A stretch of 64,000 nt of DNA from Planctomycetota bacterium (GTDB taxonomy: Bacteria > Planctomycetota > UBA1135 > GCA-002686595), in the NCBI GenBank assembly GCA_016709875.1, contig JADJLZ010000001.1, forward strand, positions 558,001-622,000, in the 5' to 3' direction. Below, one piece after another: positions 48,929 through 57,165 of the stretch; the stretch's first letter is position 1; each line of letters starts with the position of its first letter. The notes beneath the pieces are model-generated. The model was given only the letters and a program-made list of their open reading frames with translations, was not told the origin of the DNA and made no database searches. A program made the translations under genes and the position numbers.

Positions 48929-49756
48929 CTACGCTCCCGGGTCCCCTCGCGCGGAGCGGGAAGAATCTTCGCCAGCGGGCCGGGCCCAGGCGCGCATCCA
49001 GCGCTCCACCAACGCCGGCAGGACCTCGCTCGCGCGGCCCGCATGGAATTCGTCGAGCGGGTCTAGGTTGTCGGGCCGCTCGAGCGCGTGCACGATCGTC
49101 CGCGCGCCGCGGGCGCGCGCGACCGCCAACAGGCCCGAGGCGGGGGCCACGAGTCCGCTCGTCCCGATCGCGACGAAGTGCGTGCAGCGCGCGAGCGCGT
49201 GCTCGATCACGCGCATCCCGTAGGGCAGTTCGCCGAACCAGACCACATCCGGGCGCATGCGCGGGTAGCCGCAGGCCGAGCAGGGCACGAAGCGCTCGGG
49301 ATCGAGCGAACTCGGATCCTCGACAGTTGCGCCGCAGCCCTCGCAGCGCAAGCGCAGCAGCGAGCCGTGCATCTGGATCGGCCGCGAGCCCGCGCGCTGG
49401 TGCAGGTCGTCTACGTTCTGGGTCACGAGCGTGAAGGCCGGCGGCTCGTGGCGCTCCCGCGCAGGCTGTGAGAGGCGCGCCTCCAGGCGTGTCACGGCCC
49501 GGTGCGCGGCATTCGGCGAACACTCGAGCAGCCGCGCGCGGCGCTCCTGGTAGAAGCGCCAGACGCGGGCGGGGTCGCGCGCCCAGGCCTCCGGCGTCGC
49601 GACCTCCGAGGGATCCTCCCCCTCCCAGAGTCCGCCCATGTCGCGGAAGGTAGGCAGGCCAGAATCGGCCGAGATACCCGCACCGGTGAGCACGAAGACC
49701 GAGAATGCACGCCCCCACTCTACGGCCCGAGCGATCGCCACTACACTGGCGCGCAT
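48929..49756 (-). CDS. cobB: Sir2-family NAD-dependent protein deacylase
   Basis: 275 residues. NAD-binding VFVLTGAGISADSGLPTFRD, the catalytic-loop pair TLVTQNVDDLHQRAGS and IQMHGSL, and a zinc site of two CxxC (LRCEGCG and VPCSACG), then RPDVVWFGELP. Removes acyl groups from lysines. The gene could start at ATG 49756, which overlaps the divergent C25 gene's ATG on a shared CATG, or at GTG 49741, which matches the usual family N-terminus better. The gene symbol is given by family. Confidence 0.93.
   Translation of the reverse strand: MRASVVAIARAVEWGRAFSVFVLTGAGISADSGLPTFRDMGGLWEGEDPSEVATPEAWARDPARVWRFYQERRARLLECSPNAAHRAVTRLEARLSQPARERHEPPAFTLVTQNVDDLHQRAGSRPIQMHGSLLRLRCEGCGATVEDPSSLDPERFVPCSACGYPRMRPDVVWFGELPYGMRVIEHALARCTHFVAIGTSGLVAPASGLLAVARARGARTIVHALERPDNLDPLDEFHAGRASEVLPALVERWMRAWARPAGEDSSRSARGDPGA
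49742..49747 (+). promoter_or_regulatory. Candidate -10 element (TACACT) of the C25 peptidase gene
   Basis: Seven bases before the ATG at 49755. No obvious -35. Would give a leaderless transcript and overlaps the start of the divergent Sir2 gene. Confidence 0.35.
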
Positions 49757-51047
49757 GTTGGCCCTGCCCGCGGCGTGTCTAGAGGCGACCGGACTGGTCG
49801 TGATCGCCCCCGCCGGATGGGAGGCAGCGCTCGCGCCCTTCGTGGCGGCGCGCGCGGCCGAACGGCCGTGCGTGTTCCTCGCGCTCGAGGACGTGCTGGC
49901 CCGCAACAGGGGTCACGACGCACCCGAGCGCATCAAGCACGAGTTGTACCGGCGCTGGAAGGAAGAGCACCTGGGCTACGCGCTGCTGGTGGGCGACGCC
50001 GACACCTTTCCGGTGCGCTTCATGGTGCTCGATCGCTGCACCGAGCCGGCCTTTCACTACGCGTTCTATCCGAGCGACCACTACTACGCCGACCTCGCGC
50101 GAGCGGACGGGAGCTTCGACGACTGGAACGCCGAGCAGCAGGGCTTCCACGCCGGCTACTTCGGCGAAGTGCGCGGCGAGTGCCACAAGGAGGAGCCGAT
50201 CAACTTCGATCGCATCTCATACCTGCCCGAGATCGCGGTCGGTCGCTGGCCCGTATCGAGCGCCACGGAGGCACAGGCCGTGGCCGCGAAGACGCTGGCC
50301 TGGAAGCCGCTCGGCGAGCACCCGCGCGCGCTCCTGGTGCACGCACCGGAGTGGATCGACGCGCGTGCGCAGGCGGGTGCGCTGGCCGATGCCTGGAAGG
50401 ACTCGGGCTTCGAGGTCCGGCGCCAGTTGTACGCCGGCGAGGGCGAGCCCCCGACTCCGCGTTCGGTAGAGGAAGCACTGCTCGCTGGCGTCGACCTCGC
50501 CGTGCACCTCGGGCACGGGTCGGAAGAAACCTGGTACCGCTGCCTGGGGCCAGCGCAGCGCGATGCGCTCGCCGCCGCGCATCCAGCCGTGTTCCTCTCG
50601 ATCGGCTGCAGCACGGCGCATCTGTGCAACGAGCCGCCCTACCAGCCGTACCTGGACGAGACGGGGATCGCGCACCGCGGCACGAACGCGGGCGAGGTCT
50701 TCCCCACACCGCCTCCCCCGCCGAGTTGCTACCAACCCGGGGCGCTCAACTCGACCGGCCTGGGCGAGCGTCTGCTGCGCATGCCCAGCGGTGGCGCCGT
50801 CGTCTACATCGGTTGCGGCACCGGTGCGCAACCCTGCGCGCTCACGCTGCTCGAGGGCTTCGGCCGCGCACTGACCGACGATCCGGCCCAGTGCGTGGGC
50901 GATGCCTGGAAGCAGGCGCTCGCGTTCTACTTCGAACACGAGCGCCTCGCGCAGCTCACACCGGATGCGGGCTGGTACCCGCCGAGCATCTTCTTCCAGG
51001 GAATGAAGTTCCTCTGCTACGGGGATCCGACGCTGCGGCTGCGCTGA
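49755..51047 (+). CDS. Peptidase C25 (gingipain-type) family protein, no signal peptide
   Basis: 430 residues. Catalytic dyad of clan CD: His254 in VHLGHGSEETW and Cys285 in VFLSIGCSTAHL. Domain start IAPAGWEAALAPFV and YALLVGDADTFPVRF match the gingipain fold, and GEVFPTPPPPPS and NSTGLGERLL follow. Usual C25 enzymes are secreted with a pro-region and sorting domain; here there is neither, so it may work inside the cell like a caspase-fold relative. Divergent from sir2 and convergent with metB, overlapping its end by 92 bases. Substrate unknown. Confidence 0.78.
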   Translation: MLALPAACLEATGLVVIAPAGWEAALAPFVAARAAERPCVFLALEDVLARNRGHDAPERIKHELYRRWKEEHLGYALLVGDADTFPVRFMVLDRCTEPAFHYAFYPSDHYYADLARADGSFDDWNAEQQGFHAGYFGEVRGECHKEEPINFDRISYLPEIAVGRWPVSSATEAQAVAAKTLAWKPLGEHPRALLVHAPEWIDARAQAGALADAWKDSGFEVRRQLYAGEGEPPTPRSVEEALLAGVDLAVHLGHGSEETWYRCLGPAQRDALAAAHPAVFLSIGCSTAHLCNEPPYQPYLDETGIAHRGTNAGEVFPTPPPPPSCYQPGALNSTGLGERLLRMPSGGAVVYIGCGTGAQPCALTLLEGFGRALTDDPAQCVGDAWKQALAFYFEHERLAQLTPDAGWYPPSIFFQGMKFLCYGDPTLRLR

Positions 51048-52137
51048 GACCGCGCTCGAGATCGAGCCACAAATCCCGCGCGTCCTCGATCCCGATCGAG
51101 AGCCGCACGAGCCCCGGCGTGATGCCCGCGGTCGCGCGTGCGGCCTCGTCCATCGAGGCGTGCGTCATCGTCGCGGGGTGCGCGACCAGGCTCTCCACGC
51201 CGCCGAGCGACTCGGCCAGCGTGAAGTGCTCGAGCGGTGCGAGGAAGCGCTCGACCGCCGCTGCGCCGCCCTCCACTTCGAAGGAGAGCATCGCACCCAG
51301 CCCAGGATAGTGCACCTCGCGCACCCCCGCGTGGCCCTCGAGCGCCGTCGCGAGCTCGCCAGCCGATTGTTGCTGCGCGCGCATGCGCAGCGGCAGCGTG
51401 CGCAGCCCGCGCAGCGCGAGGTAGCTGTCGAAAGGCGCCCCGGTGATGCCGGTGCAGTTCGCCCACCAGGCGAGTTGCTGCACGAGCTCCGGGTTCCGCG
51501 CCACGACCGCCCCGCCAACCACGTCGCTGTGGCCGTTGATGTACTTCGTCGTCGAGTGCACGACGAGGTCTGCGCCCAGATCGAGCGGCTTCTGCAGCAC
51601 GGGCGAGAGGAAGGTGTTGTCGCAGGCGACGAGCGCGCCGGCCGCGTGCGCCGCCGCCGCCACGCTGCGCACGTCCGTGATTCGCAGGAGCGGGTTCGAG
51701 GGCGTCTCGATCCAGACCAAAGCCGGCCTGCGCGCGAGGGCCGCCGCGAGCGCCGCTGCGTCGCGCATGTCGACCAGCTCCACCTCGATGCGGCGCTGGC
51801 GCTCACGCGCGCGCAGGAGTCGCCAGGTTCCACCGTAACCGTCGTGCGGAGCGAGGACTCGCGCCCCCGGCTCCAGCAACTCGAGCACGAGTGCGACCGC
51901 GGACATCCCCGTGGAGGTGACGACGGCGCCGCTGCCGTGCTCCAGCTCGGCCAGCGCCGCCGCGAACAAGTCGCGTGTCGGGTTGCCGCTGCGCGTGTAG
52001 TCGTAGGCGCGCTTCTTTCCGAAACTCTCGAAGCTGAAGTTCGCCGAGAGGTGCAGCGGCGGCATCACGGCGCCGTGCTGCGTGTCGGCGCACACGCCGG
52101 AACGGGCCGCGACGGTCGAATCGTTGCGGGGCTTCAC
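50956..52137 (-). CDS. metB: Cystathionine gamma-synthase family enzyme (PLP), internal deletion
   Basis: 393 residues. PLP enzyme with the lysine motif VVHSTTKYINGHSDVVGG and DNTFLSPVLQKPLDLGAD, plus ESLGGVESLVAHPATMTHASM near the end, all of the cystathionine gamma-synthase/O-acylhomoserine sulfhydrylase group. Between HYPGL and GAMLSFEVEGG about 16 residues that in relatives hold a conserved PGHxxAxRQ helix are absent; the reading frame is kept. A 25-residue C-terminal tail beyond the usual end overlaps the convergent gene. Starts with GTG overlapping the metX stop (GTGA). Makes cystathionine or homocysteine from an acylated homoserine. Confidence 0.88.
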   Translation of the reverse strand: MKPRNDSTVAARSGVCADTQHGAVMPPLHLSANFSFESFGKKRAYDYTRSGNPTRDLFAAALAELEHGSGAVVTSTGMSAVALVLELLEPGARVLAPHDGYGGTWRLLRARERQRRIEVELVDMRDAAALAAALARRPALVWIETPSNPLLRITDVRSVAAAAHAAGALVACDNTFLSPVLQKPLDLGADLVVHSTTKYINGHSDVVGGAVVARNPELVQQLAWWANCTGITGAPFDSYLALRGLRTLPLRMRAQQQSAGELATALEGHAGVREVHYPGLGAMLSFEVEGGAAAVERFLAPLEHFTLAESLGGVESLVAHPATMTHASMDEAARATAGITPGLVRLSIGIEDARDLWLDLERGLSAAAASDPRSRGTSFPGRRCSAGTSPHPV

Positions 52138-53105
52138 GCGACACCTCCCGCACGCACGATCGCGCCGACCTGCGCTTCTTCCTTGAGGAAGGCGTCGTGG
52201 CCGTAGGCGGAGACGATGCGATGCAACTCGACGGGGCCGCCGAGTCCTCGTGCGAGGGCTTCGACGGAGGTCCAGGGCACGAGCAGGTCGCTGTCCGCAC
52301 CCGCTACGCTCGCCGCAGTGTGGATCGCTCCCGGGTCGCAGACATGCGCGTCCGTCGCGCGCGAGAGCAGGGCGAGCGAAGGTGCGTCGAAGCGGCGCAC
52401 GAACTCCGCGCCGCGGGCCTCGAGGTAGCTGCGCACTCCAGCTGGTCCTCCCCGACGTTCCCAATCCTCCCGCGCACGGTAGGTCGTCAGCGCGAGACCG
52501 CGGGCGAGCGCCAGGGCACGTTCTTCCTGCCCGCTCGCTCGCCCGAGTTCGAGGATCGAGGCCTGCAGCGAGCGCCAAGCGCTCGCCAACGGATCGCTGG
52601 CCGCCGCCGCGCTGATGACGACCAGCTTCCCGACCGCTTCCGGGAAGAGTTCCGCGAAGGCCAGCGCGACCATGCCGCCGAAGGACGCGCCCACGAGCGT
52701 GTCGAAGCGCGTCCGGCCGAGCAGCGGCAAGAGCTCGTGCAGCGCGCGCGCCTGGTCGCGCGTGCTCACCGCCGGAAAGGACCAGCCCAGACCGCTGGAA
52801 GCTGGACCGCTCGACAATCCCGCACCGCCGATCCAGTCGATACCGACCACGAGCGAGGTGCGCGTGTCGAGAGGTCGCTCCGCCCCGACGAGCCACTCCC
52901 AGTAGCCCGCTCTCGGATTCGAAGGACTGCTCGCGATGTGACGTCCGGACGAGATCCCACCCAGCACGCACACCAGCGGGCCGTCGGGGTTGCCCTGGCA
53001 TTCGTACGCGAGCTGCGCGGCGGGCAGACTCCCGCCCTCGAGCGCAAAGTCCCCCGGCAGAGCGAGCACGCAGACGTCTCCTTCGACAGTGAAGGCGGCA
53101 CTCAC
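52134..53105 (-). CDS. metX: Homoserine O-acyltransferase (MetX, alpha/beta hydrolase fold)
   Basis: 323 residues. Nucleophile elbow LVGASFGGMVAL, a late acid in GADSDLLVP and the catalytic His in YGHDAFLKE form the Ser-Asp-His triad of MetX. Early HIASSPSNPRAGYWEWL and VVGIDWIGGAGLSSGP correspond to the family's oxyanion and N-G-S region, in a somewhat shortened form (typical length 340-380). Activates homoserine as an acyl ester; acetyl versus succinyl cannot be told from sequence alone. GTG starts overlap both neighbours by GTGA, so hom-metX-metB are translated together. Confidence 0.86.
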   Translation of the reverse strand: MSAAFTVEGDVCVLALPGDFALEGGSLPAAQLAYECQGNPDGPLVCVLGGISSGRHIASSPSNPRAGYWEWLVGAERPLDTRTSLVVGIDWIGGAGLSSGPASSGLGWSFPAVSTRDQARALHELLPLLGRTRFDTLVGASFGGMVALAFAELFPEAVGKLVVISAAAASDPLASAWRSLQASILELGRASGQEERALALARGLALTTYRAREDWERRGGPAGVRSYLEARGAEFVRRFDAPSLALLSRATDAHVCDPGAIHTAASVAGADSDLLVPWTSVEALARGLGGPVELHRIVSAYGHDAFLKEEAQVGAIVRAGGVA

Positions 53106-54142
53106 GCGGCACCTCCCTGCGCGAGCACGTCCGCGAGCAGCGCATCCGCCGTGCGCGCAGGGCCGAGGCCTTCGCCGACGTGCACGCGGCAGGCGCCGTT
53201 GCGCGCGCGGTAGGAGTAGACGACGCGATCGCAGGGCGCGGCGAGGATCGAGCCGATCGGCAGCGATTCGGGGCGCACCGTGAATTCGCCTGCGCGCGTG
53301 GCGCGGGCCACCAGTCGTGTCGTGCGCCCGCGTTGGCGCTGCGGAACGAACGTGCGCGCGTCGGTGCGCTCGATCTCGCCCGCGTCGATCGGGCGGCCGA
53401 AGAGTGCGCCGGCGACGATCGCGAGCTTGGCGGCGGCGTCGCGGCCGTCGAGATCGGCCTCGGCCGAGACCTCGCACAGCCCGCGCTCGCGCGCGCGGCG
53501 CAACGCGGCATCCCAATCGGCACTGCGCTCGAGCTCCTCGAAGATGCAGCTCGTGGTCGCGTTGGCGACCAGTTCGATCTCGTCCACCTCGTCCGCCAGC
53601 GCGAACAACTCCTGCGCCAGGCGCAGACCGGTCCCGCCGAGGGCCGCGTTCCAGCCGATGCGCCCGGTCGAGATCTCCTCGCGCCAGGCGTGCGAACCGG
53701 CCGCCAGCGCGTCCTTCGAGGCGAAGACCACGCGCGATCCGGCGCGCAGGGCGCGCTCGCTGCGCTCGAGTGCGGCCGCGCCGCCGTCGAAGTTCGAGGC
53801 GCTGGCGTCGGCCAGCACCTCGGCATGCACGAGTTCGACCAGGAGCTCGAGCGGGAGGTCTTCCGCCAGCCCGGTGGAGGCGAGCGCGCGCGCCTCGCAC
53901 TTGGTGCGCACGAGCGTGGCGGCGTCGAGGCCCCGGCGGTCGACGAGCGTGCCGCTGGAATCAGATGCGGCGACCAGATGCACGAAGCGTGCATCCACTC
54001 GCCGCAGGAAGGCCCGGCCCACCTGGCCCAGACCGATCAGGTGCAGGCTCGCGGGCGTTCCCGGCGATGTGCCGGAGGAAGCCAGGCCGAGCGTGGGGCG
54101 CGCCGCAGCGGGCGCGAAGGGATTTGCGTTCGTCGTGGTCAT
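53102..54142 (-). CDS. hom: Homoserine dehydrogenase
   Basis: 346 residues. The NAD(P) Rossmann motif is LHLIGLGQVGRAFLRRV. Middle block VANATTSCIFEELE corresponds to NGTTN, and SAEADLDGRDAAAKLAIVAG to the enzyme's AExDxxGxDxxxKL signature with the catalytic Lys. No aspartokinase or ACT domain, so this is the short monofunctional form. First gene of the operon, with GGAG before the ATG and a SAM-I riboswitch in its leader. It supplies homoserine to MetX. Confidence 0.88.
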   Translation of the reverse strand: MTTTNANPFAPAAARPTLGLASSGTSPGTPASLHLIGLGQVGRAFLRRVDARFVHLVAASDSSGTLVDRRGLDAATLVRTKCEARALASTGLAEDLPLELLVELVHAEVLADASASNFDGGAAALERSERALRAGSRVVFASKDALAAGSHAWREEISTGRIGWNAALGGTGLRLAQELFALADEVDEIELVANATTSCIFEELERSADWDAALRRARERGLCEVSAEADLDGRDAAAKLAIVAGALFGRPIDAGEIERTDARTFVPQRQRGRTTRLVARATRAGEFTVRPESLPIGSILAAPCDRVVYSYRARNGACRVHVGEGLGPARTADALLADVLAQGGAA

Positions 54143-54196
54143 GAGAGTCTCCGAGTGGTGCTCAGCGGACTCCCACGGGACGCAGTCCCACGGTCC

Positions 54197-54320
54197 CTCA
54201 TCTTCCGGTCGCGTGCGCGAGTGGCCTCGCAAACGTCTCCGCAGGAGTTGGCACCTTCCGGAGTCTCCCCCGTGGTTGCCCCAGCATCGTCGGGCCTGTC
54301 CCTCCGCCGGTCTCGATGAG
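54197..54320 (-). promoter_or_regulatory. SAM-I (S-box) riboswitch
   Basis: About 124 bases. P1 closes CTCATC with GATGAG. The conserved core reads GGCGGAGGGACAGGCCCGATG, then GGGCAACC, then AAGGTGCCAACTCCTGC, and the 3' end is GGAAGATGAG. These are the S-box consensus blocks in order and spacing. Bound SAM would switch off the hom-metX-metB operon. No T-run follows, so control is probably at translation: GAGTC (54168-54172) can pair with GACTC (54145-54149) next to the ribosome-binding GGAG (54149-54152). The last point is inference. Confidence 0.95.
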
Positions 54321-54420
54321 CGCGCGCAGCGTATCGGCAAAACGAGGCCTCGACCAGAGCCGCAGCCGCATAGGAATTGCGGGCTTGCGCTGCCAGGCGG
54401 CCGCGGGTATCGCAGAGACA

Positions 54421-57165
54421 ATGTCGCTCATGTCGCTGCTGCTCGCGCTCCCCTTCGGCGGAGAAGCGACCCCACAGAGCATCCTCGTCGAGCGCTGCGT
54501 CGCGTGCCATGGTCCCGACCAGCACAAGGGCGACCTGCGCCTGGACCAGGCGTCCTCAGCCACGCGCGCGATCGCCCCGGGCAAGCCCCAGGAGAGTGAG
54601 CTCTTCCGACGCTTGATCAGCGCGGATCCCGAGGAACGCATGCCCAAGGGCAAACCCGCGCTCCCGCCTGAGGAGATCGAGGTCCTGCGCGCATGGATCG
54701 CCGCGGGCGCGAAGTGGCCCGAGGGACAGGGACACTGGGCCTACCAGCCGCTCGCGCAGGTCGCGATCCCTGCCGTGCGCGATCCCGACTGGGTGCGCAA
54801 CCCGATCGACGCGTTCGTGCTCGAACGACTCGACGCCGCCGGTCTCGCGCCGCAGCGCGTCGCGGACTCGGGCATGCTCCTGCGGCGGCTCTCGCTCGAT
54901 CTCGTCGGTCTGCCGCCTACGCTCGAGGAGTTGCACACCTTCGAGGCGGACCGCAGCCCAGGCGCGTACGAACGCGCGGTCGAGCGACTGCTCGCCTCGC
55001 CGCACTTCGGCGAGCGCTGGGCGCTGCCGTGGCTGGACCTCGCGCGCTTCGCCGACACCAATGGCTACGAGAAGGATGCGCGGCGTTCGAACTGGGCTTG
55101 GCGCGACTGGGTCATCGACGCACTCAACGCCGACATGCCCTTCGACCGCTTCACGCTCGAGCAGCTCGCTGGCGACCTGCTGCCGGGTGCCTCGACCAGC
55201 CAGCACGTCGCCACGGGGTTTCAGCGCAACACGCTCGTCAACCAGGAGGGCGGCACCGACCCCGAGGAGTTCCGCTACGCAGCGGTCGTGGACCGTACGA
55301 ACACCGCCGCGACCGTCTGGCTCGGCTCCACGCTCGCCTGCGCGCAGTGCCACAACCACAAGTACGATCCATTCTCGCAGCGCGACTATTACCGCCTGCT
55401 GGCCTTCTTCGACCAGTCCGCCGACACCGGCAATGCGGTCGAACCCGTGCTGTCGGTACCGAGCCGCGAGCAGCAGCAAAGGCAGCACGAGCTCGCGCAG
55501 CGTGCACAGGATCTCGAGGGGCTGCTCGCGAACGGCGACGCCCTGTTCGACGCCGAGCAACTCGCCTGGGAGCTCCGCACACGCGCCGAGTTCGCCCAGA
55601 GCACCGGCGCATCGGCCGCGGCGCGGCGCCTGCCAGCTTTCGACGCCGTCGAGGGCTGGGAGATCGCGGGTCCGTTCCCGGGCGAGATCCCCGCGCAGAT
55701 CGAGTGGCGGCCGGAGACCGGGCGCGAACGCGGCGTCGTGCGCGCGATCACCCAGATGCAGACGAGCTGGCTCTGGCAGCGGAACTTCCACGTCGACCAG
55801 CCCCAGCGCGTCGCCTTGCTGCTCGGCGCGGACGACGAGTTGCGCGTCTCCCTCGACGAGAGCGTGGTCTACGAGGGGACGCAGTGGGATCCGGTGATGA
55901 AGGATGCCCACAGGGTCGTGCTCGAACTCGGAGTCGGCGATCACCGGCTCGAGCTGCGGGTGCACAACGGCGGCGGCCCAGGTGGGCTGTACCTCGACTG
56001 CGCCCGCGACGATGTTCTGCCGGATGCGATCGAGGCCGCGCTGCTCGCGCCGGCGCCCGACGCACACGTGATCGGGCCGTACTTTCGGCGCGAGGTCAGC
56101 GCGCGGGGCAGAGCGCTCGCGAGAGAGCTCGGGCGCGTCCGGCAAGACGAGCTCGCGCTCGCCGCCTCGATCCCGACCACGATGGTCATGCAGGAAGCCT
56201 CGAGCGCGCGCACGACGCACGTGCACGTGAAGGGCGCCTTCCTGAACCTCGGGGAGTCGGTCAGCGCCCAGACGCCCGCCTGCCTCCCGCCGATGGATCC
56301 CGCCTGGCCGAAGAACCGCCTGGGGCTCGGGCTGTGGCTCGCAGACCCGCGCAATCCGCTCGTCGCGCGCGTGCAGGTGAACCGCATCTGGGAGCAGATC
56401 TTCGGCCGCGGCCTGGTCGCGACCTCGGAGGACTTCGGCACGCGCGGCGCGGAGCCCACGCACCGTGAGTTGCTCGACTGGCTGGCGCTCGAATACCTGC
56501 GCAATGGCTGGAGCCTGAAGCAACTCCTGCGCACGATCGTGGGTTCGGCGAGCTACCAGCAGTCCTCGCTTGCCGATGCGCGCAGGCTCGAGCTCGACCC
56601 CGACGCCGCACTGCTCTCCCATTCGCCGCGCGGCCGGCTCTCCGGAGAATTGCTGCGGGACAACGCACTGTCGATCGCGGGGCTGCTGGATGCGCAGCTT
56701 GGCGGGCCGAGCGTCTTCCCGCCGCAACCCGAGGGCGTCTGGACGCCGGTCTACAGCGATGACAAGTGGATGGAGTCGGGTGGCGGCGACCGGCTGCGGC
56801 GCGGCCTGTACACCTTCTGGAAGCGCTCCTCGCCGTACGCGAACTTCATGCTCTTCGACGCGCCCAGCCGCGAGGGCTGCTGCCCGCGCCGCGCGCGCAC
56901 CGACACCCCACTGCAAGCACTCGCGCTGCTCAACGACCCCGTCTTTGTGGAGTGCGCGCGCGCTCTGGGCGAGTGGATCCGCCACGCCCCGGGTGATCGC
57001 GACGCGCAGCTTTCCGCAGGCTTCGAGCGTTGTACCGCTCGCGAGCCAGCGCCGAGCGAGCTCGCCGAACTGCGCAAGCTCCTCGACTCGCAGCCCGAGC
57101 CCATGCGCTACACGGCGGTCGGAAACGTGTTGCTCAACCTCGACGAGACCCTTTGCCGGCCATGA
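54421..57165 (+). CDS. Planctomycete PSD1/DUF1549-DUF1553 protein with cytochrome c motif
   Basis: 914 residues from ATG 54421 (54433 possible). A short hydrophobic start is followed by ERCVACHGPDQHKGDL, a haem-binding CxxCH with the planctomycete cytochrome pattern. Then DUF1549 (PNPIDAFVLERLDAAGL-like, DLARFADTNGYEKDA, ACAQCHNHKYDPFSQRDYYR with a second CxxCH) and, after an inserted beta domain at about 400-560 (DELRVSLDESVVYEG), DUF1553 (NPLVARVQVNRIWEQIFGRG, ELLDWLALEYLRNGW, GRLSGELLRDNALSIAG). These proteins occur with DUF1501 partners and are presumed exported redox or carbohydrate-linked factors. ATGA overlap with the next gene. The 5' leader lies opposite the riboswitch promoter region. 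Confidence 0.93.
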   Translation: MSLMSLLLALPFGGEATPQSILVERCVACHGPDQHKGDLRLDQASSATRAIAPGKPQESELFRRLISADPEERMPKGKPALPPEEIEVLRAWIAAGAKWPEGQGHWAYQPLAQVAIPAVRDPDWVRNPIDAFVLERLDAAGLAPQRVADSGMLLRRLSLDLVGLPPTLEELHTFEADRSPGAYERAVERLLASPHFGERWALPWLDLARFADTNGYEKDARRSNWAWRDWVIDALNADMPFDRFTLEQLAGDLLPGASTSQHVATGFQRNTLVNQEGGTDPEEFRYAAVVDRTNTAATVWLGSTLACAQCHNHKYDPFSQRDYYRLLAFFDQSADTGNAVEPVLSVPSREQQQRQHELAQRAQDLEGLLANGDALFDAEQLAWELRTRAEFAQSTGASAAARRLPAFDAVEGWEIAGPFPGEIPAQIEWRPETGRERGVVRAITQMQTSWLWQRNFHVDQPQRVALLLGADDELRVSLDESVVYEGTQWDPVMKDAHRVVLELGVGDHRLELRVHNGGGPGGLYLDCARDDVLPDAIEAALLAPAPDAHVIGPYFRREVSARGRALARELGRVRQDELALAASIPTTMVMQEASSARTTHVHVKGAFLNLGESVSAQTPACLPPMDPAWPKNRLGLGLWLADPRNPLVARVQVNRIWEQIFGRGLVATSEDFGTRGAEPTHRELLDWLALEYLRNGWSLKQLLRTIVGSASYQQSSLADARRLELDPDAALLSHSPRGRLSGELLRDNALSIAGLLDAQLGGPSVFPPQPEGVWTPVYSDDKWMESGGGDRLRRGLYTFWKRSSPYANFMLFDAPSREGCCPRRARTDTPLQALALLNDPVFVECARALGEWIRHAPGDRDAQLSAGFERCTAREPAPSELAELRKLLDSQPEPMRYTAVGNVLLNLDETLCRP

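Noticed and set aside
54556..56985. A minus-strand open frame of 809 codons
   Set aside because: Antisense to the PSD1 gene, which has CxxCH, DUF1549 and DUF1553 motifs.
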